DNA from: Cylicocyclus nassatus
Taxonomy: Eukaryota > Nematoda > Chromadorea > Rhabditida > Strongylidae
Assembly: GCA_958299035.1 (NCBI GenBank)
Contig: CATQJL010000316.1
Location: 41,156,025-41,220,024, forward strand
Length of the DNA: 64,000 bases
Reading direction: 5' to 3'
Positions 28,701-41,012 of the stretch are shown piece after piece. Position 1 is the first letter of the stretch, and each line of letters begins with the position of its first letter. A program made the position numbers and the translations under genes. Below the pieces are notes generated by a model. That model was given only the letters and a program-made list of their open reading frames with translations. It searched no databases and was not told the DNA's origin.

Positions 28701-31700
28701 TGATTCGTTGCTGGATGAGAAGAGAGATTCTATGTTACCTTGTTGGGTGGAATGGTGCATTCAAGTTTTCGGGTGATATTAGTAGCGATGAGCTCATGCC
28801 ATTCATCGGCAGCATCTTTCAAGGTTCGATAACCAAGACGAACTTCGAGTCTGAGCGTAGCTCCGTCGACTAGAGTTAAATTTTAACACTGTATCTTATC
28901 TTATCTGTACACCTTTTTTTTCATATACTATACCCCAGAAATAACGAGATTTCGGAAAGGCTTATCCACACTCAGACTATAAAAATACGAATAGAAAAAA
29001 GCTGTACGGTAGTTATTTACTGTAACCATTTATAGCAATACAGAGTGTCCCAAAATGTCAACACTGTTTGATCGCTAATAACTCCTTTGCTTTCATATCT
29101 TTCGCCGAGCTTGAGGCACCATTCTGTAGAGCGAGGTTCAACTTAAAACTTGTTAGATCCACAGTATGGAGCGAATCATCGATCGCTTTTCAGTACTGTA
29201 GGATTACGGTAAGAACTTCCAGCATGTGGAACCATTGTGAAATATGCCATCTGGCAGATTCTTTTTAAATCTGAAAAATTGTGTACTAGGGTTCTCGCGC
29301 CGATTCCTCTCACAACTTTTCACGAGTGTTTTCAGCTTTTTTGACGGTATAACCATTTTTGACAAATGCTGGGAATCCACTTATTACGTTTTACCTGGGA
29401 TAACTTTGGAAATAAGCATCACAGTAAAGTGAAAATTTCATATTCAAAATTAGCGGCTTCCACTACCATAGTATAAGCGTTTTAGGGTTGTTTGGTTTTG
29501 TTCCGAGGCAGAATATGACCTCCAACGACCTAAAATCCTTGTCGAAATTCCCACCGTAATCTTACAGTAATGAAGAGAATCGATGATTCGCTCCATACGT
29601 GTATCTAAGCTGAACCTCGCACTACAGAATGGGTACCTCAAGCTCGGCGAAAGACATGAAAGGAAAGGAGTTATTAAGGATCAAGCAGTGTTCACATTTT
29701 TTGGGAATGTTCACTCTTTGCGTTTTGGCAGCAGAAGAAAAAAGTAAAAATAAATGGGAGTCAATAAACATGTCATACCGTACTTGAAGGCGTCACTGTA
29801 CTCCACTTCCACTTGCAGTAGACCCAGTAAAAATTGGAACCACGGTGAGTATTCTAGCTGTACGCGGTCTCTGGAACGATTTTGTCCGAGAAGAGTAAAA
29901 CATGAAAAATTGGCATGCCTTACCTCACATGAGGCATTTGTGCAACGAAGACAATCTCTCGTAGGTCGAATGATGTTGGAGTAAATGCCGACAAGTCTCC
30001 GATAATGTTGCATTGCTGAAAAAGATGTATTTTTATGTCTGAAACTACACTACAGTTTCCTGTACCTAACTCATTACCATACAAATTGTAAGTACATGGT
30101 TTGAATAATATTACCCAAATGAACAAGCATCGTTAACTGCGCGAAAGAGATTTGAGTCTGTTTGAGGTCTCACACTGTTAACATGCTTAAACCGCTGCTC
30201 ATCTGTTTCAGATAACAAAAAAAATTAAGAGCGGGAGCTTGCATATGTACCTATGTAAACAAAACCCAGAACAACCATTGTTTACAAATCATGCGATTTA
30301 CTGAAACCATAGAGCCACTCCTTTCTTGTCACGTGTTTTGCGGTACATGCCCTATGTTCTTTTTATCTTAAGAAAGACCTGCTCAAAAAACGGAGAAGCA
30401 GCCACCAGATGTATTCGCATGATTTCAAGCAAGAAAAAAAGGCAGTGCACCACAATAAAAGTTTGAAAATAATTGGTGACAGAATTTTTTTACAAAGCTT
30501 TCATTATAGAGAGATAATTGAACCACGAATTCGATAAGTTATTCTCATTCAGCTCAGTTTGGTTAATCTCATGAGCTTTTTAAGAATTCGCAAGATTTTA
30601 GCTCACAAAATTCACAGATTGTTCTTATCACCATTGGAAAGTATCGTAACAATTATAAAAAATTGACTAACCCTGGGTCGAATATGGAACCACTTGCCGG
30701 ATTGGCCTTTGGAAGCGTCTTCACATTTGATCATCTCGTACTCCATTGAGGAAGATGGAACAGGTGCTGTAAATTCGTTATCATAGTTTTAACGTAAGCT
30801 CTTTTTCATCATAATTTTAACGTAAGCCCTTGTACATAGACTTATAATAGGAGCTCTCCTTTCAGTTCTTTTTGCACTCAGTTTTAAAAACATGGTATTA
30901 CAAAAAATGGACTGTTTCTGAGAGAATAAATTACTCTCGACAGTGAGCTTTGCGTAATTGTGGTTGGTGTAGAACTAATGCACGTTTATAAGTTTTTCGG
31001 ACAAATTTTGTATCAGATTTTTTTTCGAAACGGTTATCGCACATTACCTTAAATATATATTGATAAAGACTCCAATTTCGGATTTCAAAACACTTCTAGC
31101 CCTAGTTGCTAAGATTTTATGAAGTTCAAAACTCGAAAAACCGAAACTTTGTGCAGGTGCTTTCTTGCCCTACATTCAGTAAGGGAGTCTCCTTCCATAT
31201 AATTAGCACTATAGCAGACAGTTCGAAATTCCGCAGCTCAAACTTTGATGAAGATGTTTGCCAAAGTTCCGAGCATCTTGTAAGCGTGTGGATACGGCAT
31301 CTAACCAACACTCTCAACATTAGTATGTACAGTTTACAGAGAATTGAATGTTATAGTTCGACAAATCGGGACTTATTGAGTAAGAAAACCGAAACGAGAG
31401 ACAATGATTTTTATATTTCCCTTGCGCAGATCTTCTTCATTCAGTATTCTTTCAAAATTTTTGTGCAACTGGTTTGAGGCTACACAATCAACTAACTGAC
31501 AATTATCTTAACCATATCAACAAACTGCAGGGAATTATAACGTATCAAGAAAGGGGTAATGTTTGAAAAAAAATATTGTTTACAGACCCACTTGTGCTTA
31601 TTTGATGGCTTTTGTTGTTTTCAGTTGCATTCAAAAGTATGAGTTTGAACAGAAGTTATGACCCAACAAAGTGAACAAAAGATGTACCAAATATGATACT

Positions 31701-31887
31701 ACAAATCGAGTCCATTGCTCACTATCAAACACAATATCATTCATTTATCTACAAAAATCACAAATTAAGAATATAACTTACCATATAAAGCTCCAACTAG
31801 GAAAAATACTATCTGCGCGAGAAGAAGACTGCCTAATATGTAGCATAGCTTTCGATTGCTTAGGTTTTCAACAACGGTACCGCTCAT
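25717..31887 (-). CDS. mig-14: Wntless / MIG-14 Wnt-sorting receptor, 15 exons
   Basis: This gene encodes the multipass membrane protein that carries Wnt ligands from the Golgi to the cell surface and is recycled by retromer. The exons, read on the minus strand, are 31887-31782, 30766-30672, 30015-29924, 29870-29779, 28869-28739, 28683-28568, 28511-28454, 28114-28016, 27934-27856, 27800-27649, 27590-27453, 27190-27050, 26989-26900, 26843-26684 and 25802-25717. They sum to 1635 nt (544 codons plus stop), with GT/AG sites and compatible phase at every junction. Residues 13-33 form the N-terminal membrane segment, about 35-230 the luminal Wnt-binding region, and about 235-510 the multipass part. 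Family landmarks seen are IHQNGGFT (exon 8), [10 protein letters not shown] and FAGEHLID (exon 10), and SAFFTG, GMWN and YAPSHK (exon 14). The start is the ATG 4 nt after an acceptor-like TTTCAG. The length matches the family (about 540-560 residues). Single exons could be off by a few bases. Confidence 0.96.
29041..29718. mobile_element. Foldback mariner-like MITE in mig-14 intron 4
   Basis: The ends are inverted copies: CAGAGTGTCCCAAAA on the left and a related TGTTCACTCTTTG on the right, with a TA before the left end. The similarity runs well over 150 bp into the element, and both arms carry the shared blocks around CTGTAGGATTACGG. It belongs to the same family as the element at 23187-23778. 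No transposase is seen, and the right boundary is approximate. It lies wholly within the 909 bp intron 29778-28870. Confidence 0.75.
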
Positions 31888-31897
31888 TCCCCTGAAA
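31888..31897 (-). promoter_or_regulatory. Probable trans-splice acceptor of mig-14
   Basis: TTTCAG lies 4 nt before the mig-14 ATG on the minus strand, with the AG at 31893-31892. In nematodes an acceptor this close to the start usually receives a spliced leader. A 5' UTR intron would look the same. Confidence 0.6.
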
Positions 31898-33962
31898 TAT
31901 CGAAAAATGCAGAAACATGCGATAAGTATAAATTGCAAGCAAAGAGGAGAGGCAAGACGGCTGCACGAGCTATTAATTACAGGCATTAACCTATGCAAAT
32001 AGATGACTCGCAGGAGGGGGCGAGGAGGAGGGTGGAGAGGCTCGCGAGCCAGATTAGAAAATCGAAAGGGCAAGAAAAAGGATCCCAAACGAAATGTAGC
32101 AGTTTGCCGAGAATAAAAAGGTTGGTGGGTGAGGGCAGATGTGGGAGTGTTCCGAGGTTTGATGGAGGAGATGGGGCGAACAGGCGGGTAATAAAACAGT
32201 CGAGGGCACCCGTCAAACGATTGCGGTCTCTCTTGCATATCGATCGAGCACTCACAATACATCTTTGGTATCGAATTCTGCCTAAGAAGAAGTGGGACTG
32301 GAAGAAACCGAATGTCAATTAATCTTCTGAATGGCGTTAGCCCAGCGCCAAGACTTCGCGCTTTGAATCTGAAATTTTTCAAAGCAAGAGTGGTGCCTAA
32401 ATGACTCGAAAAATAATGTCAAAATTGCAATAAGCAATCTACTTTCCCATATGTCCCAAATTTTTCTTCCAGAAAAGTCGTTCTCCAAAACGTACAGCAG
32501 ACTCTGGAAGAAAATGAGAATTATGAGTACAAGGGAATAAGCGCCACGATTGAAACCAACAATACTTCTCTTGCATTATGCCAAAATCTCCATCCTCCTA
32601 CTCGAGCCTTCCCAAAACGAATGGAAAATTTGGAAAGAAGTGAAAAGGAACCCTTGCGCAAAGGGGTTTCAGTTTAGAACATAATTGTGACTTCCAAAGC
32701 AGCCGTCTGCCAAAGGGGGAGATCAACTAGCTCTCCAAATCCACATGAAATATCAATTCTGGTTCAATATAAAAGAGTTTCAAAACTTTCGATTACAGCA
32801 TTTCAATATCCTCATGCAAAACTATATAGATTGTTTGCTTTTTTAAAGGCAAAAGTCAGATCAGAGAAGAAACTGAGAGCGACACAGTAAAAGATAATTG
32901 GGTTTGATCCCCAAAAACTCATCGATAACTATCAACTGTGCTATCATTGATTATAGTGATTGCTTTCTCTTCTGCCATGACTTTAGAAAATTTCTTCATT
33001 TTAACATATTTATTTTCAGATCATCCATTTCTACCTTTATATCCGTGCATTTACGTCTGACATCCTAGATCACATTTTATTTTTTTCTCTATTCATTCGG
33101 ACCCTTCCACAGTGTAGTACCTTTTTATCCTCTAAAACCACATTCTCTCACTTTATTGACATTGAAAGAGTAAAATGAGGATTTCTATTAGATACTCATT
33201 TGTTACTGCGTTTGCAAGATGGTGTATTCTCTCTTTACAAGTATAGCATAAGAAACTAAATCTCATGGAGTCTAATGGAGAGTCTTGGGAAAACAAATAA
33301 ATATTGTCAGCAAAACCAAAAAACCTTTAGACTTTTGGAAAACTTTTAGAAACCAAGAATTCCGCTGACAGATGGGCTAAACAGGTCAAAAAAAACTTTA
33401 ATTGCTTTGCTAGTTAGATGTCAAAATATCTGGGCAAGTACAAGAATACCGCGGTCTTGAGATTCTAAAAAATTTTCGTAGGAATTGTTGAGGAATGTTC
33501 ATAGCTTCTCAGAATTTTACATCAAATTGCTCTACATCCATTCCGACGACTTTCACTAGTGATTAAACAGATTTTAACACTTTTTAGAGAAGGGTTCAGT
33601 TCGGACCATATTCTTCCTATCATAAGAAAAAACATTTCACTACATGCTATGTTTCGTCCTGAAAAATTAAGATCCAATGTAGTCAAATTGAAAACTCGCA
33701 TGCATTTTTTCAATTTCTGTTTTTTTTTTCGCGATCAAACTAGAAAACGCTTGACTGACCATGTTAAACATGTAAGTAACATGTCTTTTAACCTTTGACA
33801 TGCAATAACGTGTTGGTAACATTGGATACCTATATAAGGCGGCTATAATATCCTGAAACATACGCCAGTTTGACGTAATCTGTCCATTATGCTTCCCGGT
33901 ACAGTTTTCTTCATTTGCCATGATCTTATCTCTACTGTCAATAATTGCGCTTATCCTGGAAT
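31898..33962. other. Intergenic region between divergent genes
   Basis: About 2.1 kb separates mig-14 (minus) from the proline-rich gene (plus). The stretch 31990-32330 is GC-richer than its flanks and open in several frames, but none has splice sites or motifs I can support. It probably holds promoter elements for both genes. I could not identify specific sites. Confidence 0.4.
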
Positions 33963-33970
33963 TTTTTTCA

Positions 33971-36900
33971 GCTTATTATTGTCATCGCAATCGTATGAAT
34001 CAACTTCAAGCATACGCATGTATTCCACTGCAGCAGGCCTATTTCAGGTTTTGGTAATTTTATTTCAGGAAATGTCTTTTCATTCCTGATATAATTTCAC
34101 TGTAAAATACAACTTATTTCAGTCCTGCTGTGCCTCATCCCGTCCACCCGGCTATGTACACTTTTCCGACGATGGTGCAGCCTATAAGGGTCCCAATGCC
34201 GGTAGGTTTAAAACTTCTATTAATTGCTAACACCTGGACATGATTTTCTCAATGGAATCACTGAAGAACGGATGTTATGCATGCTTCGAGGCACATCTGC
34301 ATCTCATCTGTTGGCTGTTGTGATTTTTGCTCAAGAAGACACAAAATTTATGTCATCGAGATTTGAAAAAAATATTTGGGGTTGGCGTTCTCAAAATTGA
34401 CAATAATTGACTTGGTCATTTATCTTAAGCGCTTCTAACCAAATTTTATAACTTATTTTTTGCTGCATATCGCATTCAGCAATATTTCTCTGCAGTGTGA
34501 TTTTGGATGTTATGGCTAACGAAGGTTTGTAAACAGTGAAGTACTGGAAGCTTTGCTTAGAAAGGGACAAAATACGAATGCTCACCTCGTTTGACCTAGT
34601 CAGATGCTTTAGGCATTTTCGAACTAATTCAATCTTCTTTGAAAGGAATGGTCCCCAAAAAATTGTTATTGTTCTGAACCTAAAAGTGTAGCGAACATCC
34701 TGTGAATGATTGCTTTTTGGTTCTTCTCATCTCAGAAGCAATCATATTTCAAAAGTGAGTTAATTTGCGATATTTTTTCAGAATTCGTTTGAAATTAGGC
34801 TACCCTTTTCTAATGGTGATTTGAAGGATCAAATAGTCTCCGCTACTAAAACCATTCCGAATTGCTCCGATCAGTTGAACATGTCGTAAACCGAATAATT
34901 TTATGAGCACTTAACACGGCCTCTCCCAATAACAAAGTATTCGTGACATCAAGAGGAAAGACTATTACACACATTCCTTCACGTAAGAATAATTTGACCA
35001 AGTTTCTGCCTTGCCTTTTGTAGTGACGCATAAATAAAATTAAAGAAAAACCCAATTTCATGTTTTTATGAAACTCTCTGTTTTCAGCACGCATTTATGA
35101 ATGAGTTAAAAATATTTCTATGTAAAGGAAATCCCAAATAATATCTTCGGATATTGCGTGTTCTTTTTGTGCCCTACAGGTTGATAGGCGGTCCTTTATT
35201 AGTCAATATAAACGGCCTTACGTTTCAACGCTTTCGTCTTCGTCAGAGACCAAGGAACCCGCTTCGTCATCAGATGTCCATACAGGAAGGAGACAGACGA
35301 AAGTCGTCGCGACCGTAAAAAATCTTGCAAGTAGCCCATTTTCTCTCCTTCCGGTACGGACATTTGATGACAGGCCGTTTATACTGACTAATAAAGGACA
35401 CCTAACAACCTTACGGCTCAAAAAGAACACACATATTTACGAAGAATGCCCAGGTTCAAAACAGACGGAACTTGGAAACTATCTTCGGATAACTCTTTTT
35501 TACTCCTTTTTTTGCGCCACAAGCCTACATATTGAAGAACAAGTTTTGACATAGAGATTACTTGAAACTTCATTAGGGTTTAGCCGTTGAGAGCAAGATC
35601 TCACCCAGATAAATGTTCCGATGCACCTTCTAGATTAAACGCAGTCGCTGGTTTCAAAAAATCAAGCAATTGGTCCTCTTCAAGCTTTAATATACCATAA
35701 CGGCTGTTTGGCAGATAATCTCACAGATCTCACTTTACCATATACAGCTCAGAAAACCTGCACAAAGTAATCTGCTTCTGATGAGATCATGCTCGATCTC
35801 TAAACTATTAATGCTTTCAACAGATTTTCTCACTCATGACTCCAAAGTATCAGAATACTAAGAATAATACTGATAATATGAATAATAATAATAATACTGA
35901 TAATGAGAATACTAAGCGGAAGTCGAGGGCAATCATCTCATTGGCATTAGTTGATCTTGTGCGTAGTCACACCGCCTTTGTATTTCTTCCACTATGCGAA
36001 TAATCTTTTTGAGTGACTTTTCGTTCTTGGTGGCAAAGTAGTGAATTTCTGAGACTTCACCATGAAAAGCTAATCTCCACAAGTTTTGATTTAATGGTCT
36101 GAATTTTTACGGAACAGAAATATTATTTCAATTCCGCTCCATGCGAAACAAATGTTGTCACTGTCTCTCGAAATTCACGCTCCGCCAGGAGCATGTAAAG
36201 GCTGCTGCATGACGAAGGCGCAATATCCTCGGGCGCGAACGCGGCTTTATTAGCCGCAGAACGCATGAGGTACGGGATCTACAACAGTGAGGATACACGC
36301 GCGTCGCGTTTGCACACGCTCAACTAATATCGCCATTGCGCCTTCGTCATGCAGCAGCCTTTATAAGTTAACTCGGTGTTTTTACCACAGAGCCGAGGTT
36401 AGTGGGATGGTTGAAAGTCTCTACACAGTAGTGAGATCAAGCAAGTTGTTTGCTCTGCTTTGATAGTAGGTTATGCAACAGAAGCAGTGCTCAACACAAC
36501 GAACACAACAGATGTTTCGGAATAAAAATTCTGCAGCTAAAGTGAGATTACAATGCCAGAATTAAGGGCAGCATTTGATTAGCTTTCATTCAAACAATCA
36601 GATCCTGACTCCTCTAAGCGAGAGAAAATACATCTAGATTGTTTACATCAGATAGTATGCTTGTATCTCCAATTGCCCATTCTAAGCGTAGTAATTGTTT
36701 ATTCCTTTTAAAATCTTTGCAAATACCTAGCTTCTCATCGAGGATATCTGTGTGTATATCATTCTGTTTTCCTTATCAGTGTTACTGATATGACCAAGTC
36801 GTGAAAAATTTCCAGTACGCACTGATCCCTCCACCGACTCCGCTGCTCTACAGACCAATTCCACCACAAATGCCAGTCTCCGTCCCTGTTGGTGTTCCCC

Positions 36901-37585
36901 AAGATCCTGCGCCATCAAATTCAAATGTGAGTTTCATATCGTCTAGCAGATTTTCTGCTCAATATAGTGTGCTTGTGGTGCCGAGAGTTTGCGGTAAAAA
37001 TTTGCGCTTGAACAAATAGCCACTTCAGCAATGCCGGCATCTTGCGCGCGCAAGACCGGCATTACAGGCGTTCCAATTGTTCACGCGCAAATTTTCAGGT
37101 AAACTCTCGGCAGCGCAAGCACACTATGAGCGAAAATTACAAGAGTGTGAAGTGTTACGCATACTACTTATCATGACATAAATGCGATACATTTATAAAA
37201 CCGTAGATTGTCAATTCAGAATGATACCGGCGCCAGCGAGTCAGTGAATTATGACAGTGGTGTCGCTTTTATGGATGTATCCGACCCATCATTGCAAATC
37301 GAGGTAATTCGCAAGATAATGTTCTGCTTTCGATGCTTGATAGCCTAGATTTCGTTGCAATTACCGAGCACCCCATCGAATGCCTCGAATCGCTCCAATT
37401 TCTCACCTCTGCCGACTAGCGATGAATTTGAGGTAACTGAACAATCTGAAAAATCCGAAGGCAAATAGTCTTATCTTCAGGATAATAATGATCTCAACAT
37501 AACGTTTGATAACGGCTATATCATCAATGGACAAGTCGTAATCAATAAACCCTATCAGCTACAAGCTCGTGGGCACAACTATTGA
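33971..37585 (+). CDS. Unrecognised 171-residue proline-rich protein, 6 exons
   Basis: I do not recognise this protein. The coding exons are 33995-34047, 34123-34201, 36816-36926, 37220-37303, 37349-37432 and 37481-37585. Together they make 516 nt (171 codons plus stop), with acceptors of TTTCAG, TTCCAG, TTCAG or CCTAG type and exact phase agreement. An acceptor-like TTTTTTTCAG at 33963-33971, 24 nt before the ATG, suggests trans-splicing at 33972. Residues about 18-80 are rich in Pro, Val and Met (two blocks split by a 2.6 kb intron). Residues about 81-136 are Ser/Asn/Asp-rich, and the C-terminus is polar with an NITFDNGYIINGQ stretch. No signal peptide, membrane segment or catalytic motif is seen. 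It is divergent from mig-14, so the two may share a promoter. The last two introns are only 45 and 48 nt. The phased exon chain is strong evidence for a real gene. The start could be further upstream. Confidence 0.72.
35156..35437. mobile_element. Palindromic element with ~60 bp inverted ends
   Basis: The arms at 35156-35217 and 35374-35437 are inverted copies sharing CCTTTATTAGTCA, TATAAACGGCC and TTCTTTTTG. They lie in the large intron of the proline-rich gene. The left arm contains CTGACGA and GAAAC on the minus strand. No coding was seen. Confidence 0.7.
35855..35925. repeat. AAT-rich microsatellite
   Basis: Degenerate AATAATACTGATAAT units in the large intron of the proline-rich gene. 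Confidence 0.7.
36196..36363. mobile_element. MITE with 27-28 bp terminal inverted repeats
   Basis: The ends AAGGCTGCTGCATGACGAAG and its inverse at 36335-36362 are perfect inverted repeats flanked by TA. GC-rich interior. In the large intron of the proline-rich gene. A related copy is at 42273-42455. Confidence 0.85.
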
Positions 37586-38308
37586 TTATATTTGTAAGGA
37601 TTGTACAGTCTGGTACATTTGACGGTCAGCAAGTTATTGTAAAGCCAACTTCTTGAGTATGTCTTGAGCAGCGTCAATTGCATATGCGCCGACGCCATGC
37701 CAACATTGTGCCTGATCGATTAATACGGAGCGCGTTCACGTTAAGCCGGCACGGCGCTAGCACGGCCCTGGCACAAAACGCTTCGAAATCGGCCTTACGC
37801 ACAGAAATGGCACGGAGTTCATCTCGCCGTTATTTGCGCACAAATATTTTCGAACAAAAATACTAATTGGCCGGTCAAGTCTGCTAGACGATAAGCACTA
37901 AATAAGAACCATAAAATGTATCAGTAAGTACCTAGTACTTCAGTACGTATCGCCAATTCAATTTTGTCATTTTTACTATATTTCGTACAATATCGCATTT
38001 CCATTTTCGACTACCATGTCAGCATAAACAGATTAGCAACCGCTCAGCGTGTCTTCTTATATATAAAGCTGAATGTTTATTCCTCTGTATGTATGTGTGT
38101 GTGTCTGCATTCTTTTTTGAAAAATTTGAGAGTTTTACATTTCTATAAGTGACAGGTCCCTTGCACAATTTTACAACGCACAGAGGCCACTATCGAGATC
38201 CTAGTGGTTTTGAATCTCAAACCACCCACACAGAGATGGCTTGGCGCGTTTCATGTTCTACTTTTTATCATCGAGCCAGATGATATTGATATTATGGGCT
38301 TTGAACTA

Positions 38309-39190
38309 TTAGGTTGTCCCGAAAGTTTTGTCCGTTTTTTGAAACACTATAAAACCACGCACAATAAAGACCTGAATGAGTTTCAACATCCATTCGATGC
38401 ATCTTTTCCTTCTCTTTCTTACGGTTACATTTTCGAACCATAATCTTGTATGTTTTTTTGTTAATTGCCAGAATCCTCCACCCGTCAATTTTATCTGCTC
38501 AAAGTAAGGCTAATTTTTAAAAATTTCATCATAAAGTTTCGGAAAGGATTAAGTACGGATCAAATAAAGCAATCTTCGAACTACAAGGTAATATGTTTGA
38601 GTTCTTCTCGTCTGCTGTTTATAGCTTCAAAAAATTATTTCTTCGAAGGTCTCGATTTCTGGCAAAGTCATAAAAACACACAACTGCAGCAAATACACGA
38701 AATCAAATGAAGTTTCTGCGATTTAAAACATGATTCTTACTCAACATTATTTATGCAACATAGCCAAATTTGATTTGCTTTGAAAAAGCAGCTTTTTGGA
38801 ATTTTTGGTAATTTTACGTGGCAAACGTAATCAAAAAGCCACGGTTTTTATTAAATGAATAATTATAACGGACTTGGTGAACGTGGCCCATATAGTCTAA
38901 AATAGGTAAAATGTAGCCAAAGATTTGTTTTACATAACAGTTACTAGCGCTCTTCGAGAACACCAACACAAAAATTTTTAGAACTCGGGAAAGATGTAGC
39001 GTTAGTGCTGAGCTGCTCTAAAAGACATGGCGATAATATTGCAAAGACAGTGTAGATCAGAGAGCAAATGTAGTTATAAGAAAGAGGTTATAAATGTGAA
39101 TCAAATGGTACCTAGGTCGTCTATGGATTGGTGTTCTGTGAGTTTTGGTGAGCGATAGAAAAAACGGACAAAACTTTCGGGACAACCTAA
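38309..39190. mobile_element. Mariner-like non-autonomous element
   Basis: 32 bp terminal inverted repeats starting TTAGGTTGTCCCGAAAGTTT, flanked by TA (38307-38308, 39191-39192). A second, different TTAGGTTGT end begins at 39193. No transposase seen. Confidence 0.87.
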
Positions 39191-39599
39191 TATTAGGTTG
39201 TGACATGAGTTTTGTTACATTTTCTTCGTCTTCCTCCAGAAAACTCTGGAATATTCGACAAGGTCTCAAGAGCATATATGGGAGAGGGACAATGGGCTAT
39301 CCGCTGGCACTATTTGTGCCCTCACGATACGACTTACAGTGAATACGAAGGACTCCAACCTCCATTTTTTCTTTGTTTTCTAAAAATTCTCTTTTTCTTC
39401 TATTCATCTTTTTGAATTAGTTATGGACTTCTGGGAGCATTGGTGGTAATACTAAGGCAACTTGACAGTTCAAGCTCTACAGTCACCTATTGGAAATTTG
39501 ACAAAGATAATTAGACAATTCGAAAAAATTTAGAGGAACTCGAAAGTTTTCGTGTGTGACACGTATATATCAAAAATCTGCAACACTAATCATATTCTA

Positions 39600-40300
39600 T
39601 CCTACTATGATAACGCGCTAAGGCCGTCTGTATTTTTGTGTGTGTCTGTCTGTGTGAAAATCTATCTGTCACGAAATTCATAGAGGAAGCTGCAACTAAG
39701 CTATCGGGCTGCAATTTTGCATAACATACCGTGCCAGCGTGCAGGCCCACCATGCACAAGGACGAGCCGGTTCGATAAGCGGGTCCCTCAAAATTTGCGC
39801 GTCAAACGGATCCATGCGCCTTTTGGCACGCAAAACTGGGTCGCTAATTCGACTTTTTGCAACGTTATGATTTGCCTGACAAGTAACTCTGCGCACCATG
39901 AATTCTACCTCAAAAAGTGCTCAAAAAGGTTGCTTTATTGCGAAAATAGCGCCAAAAAGTGAACGCGTAGATAGTCGATTTGGCAAGGTTTTATTTGAAA
40001 AAACTGAAAAGATTTTTGCACTGAAATGTAGCCCAAGGTGACTATTATCCTTATGACGATTATCAAACTAAAATAAATTCAGATCAGTAATCCGTTCAAA
40101 TTCGCATTTGTTTCCTTGCAACAAAGTTTTTTTTCTCAAAATTACCGATCTTACATGGAGATGCTTCATGAATGAACAGTTGTTTACGATTTTGTGATGC
40201 CACAGCATCGCGTGGTGAGTTCCATTCTCATGCGACCATGAGAAAGGCTTACAGATAGGGAGCGAGTGCGAACCTCCGCGAAGCGGAGGTGACGCACTGG
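39600..40300 (+). mobile_element. Non-autonomous Helitron, family A, copy 1
   Basis: Begins TCCTACTATGATAACG after an A and ends GACGCACTGG before a T, i.e. the TC...CTRR ends and A/T insertion site of Helitrons. The 3' end folds as CCTCCGC-GAA-GCGGAGG, 11 nt from the terminus. No Rep or helicase coding was seen. Confidence 0.85.
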
Positions 40301-40306
40301 TATATA

Positions 40307-41012
40307 TCTATTTATATATAAAACTCAATGTCTGTGAGGATGTTCGTTTAGTTGTTCGTTCGTAATAGAAACGTCAGCCATTGAACCAATTGAGCTAGAT
40401 CTTCGCACACATATATTTTCGACCCCGGCGGTGGTTTACGGCTACTTTTTGCGGTAATTCGCAAGGCCCTTTTATTGATTTATTGATTTGTTTACCTAAA
40501 TCTGGGAAAATGAAAGTTTGACGTGCTCTAATCAATCATTTTCCAGTAAACATTAAGCAGGGGTAGTAAAGTTCATTCTAATCTCAAGTTCGACAGAATG
40601 CAGCGGGTTCGTCTTAAAGCGCTTTTTGCGCATTGTAGAAGTTAGAAAGTGTAAGTATGATTGGCTTTCAGATTTGTGTGGAGGCGTGCGGCGGACTCCA
40701 CTGATTTTAAGAATAAGCTGAACGAGAGAATACGAAATACAATGCTATAACGTGGTGGTTTAACAAGTTTATCCCGAAACAGGAGAGTGCGCAACCCCCT
40801 CCCCCTCTACACGAACCTGGGAGCCGATGACATTCCGGTGATAAGGGAACGAACTCCGCCAGTTTGAACCCGCCTTTGCTGGCAACTGGTCCTTTTGAGA
40901 TATTGTTAATTGCAGGAGTAGTCCGTGGAGATGTTTCAAACTGGCGCAGTTCGCTCCCCTACCCCTTTTGGTTAGCCTAGGAGTCTCGGGTGAGACCGGG
41001 ACTATCAGCTAG
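40307..41012 (+). mobile_element. Non-autonomous Helitron, family B, copy 1
   Basis: Starts TCTATTTATATATAAAACTC after an A and ends CTAG before a T. A GTCTC-GGGT-GAGAC-type hairpin lies about 14-20 nt from the end. It abuts family A copy 1, with 6 bp between them. Confidence 0.75.

Larger units (their letters stand above)
34202..36815. other. Large intron of the proline-rich gene
   Basis: 2.6 kb, carrying the palindromic element at 35156-35437, an AAT microsatellite and the MITE at 36196-36363. Extra exons cannot be excluded, but none is needed to keep phase. Confidence 0.6.

Noticed and set aside
31765..32382. Long minus-strand frame covering mig-14 exon 1 and 0.5 kb upstream
   Set aside because: Only the segment from the ATG at 31887 to the donor at 31782 matches Wntless. 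Upstream residues are low-complexity and precede an acceptor site.
33889..34089. Alternative plus-strand frame with a possible signal peptide from 33889
   Set aside because: It reads through the acceptor at 33971 and does not join the following exons in phase, whereas the 33995 start does.
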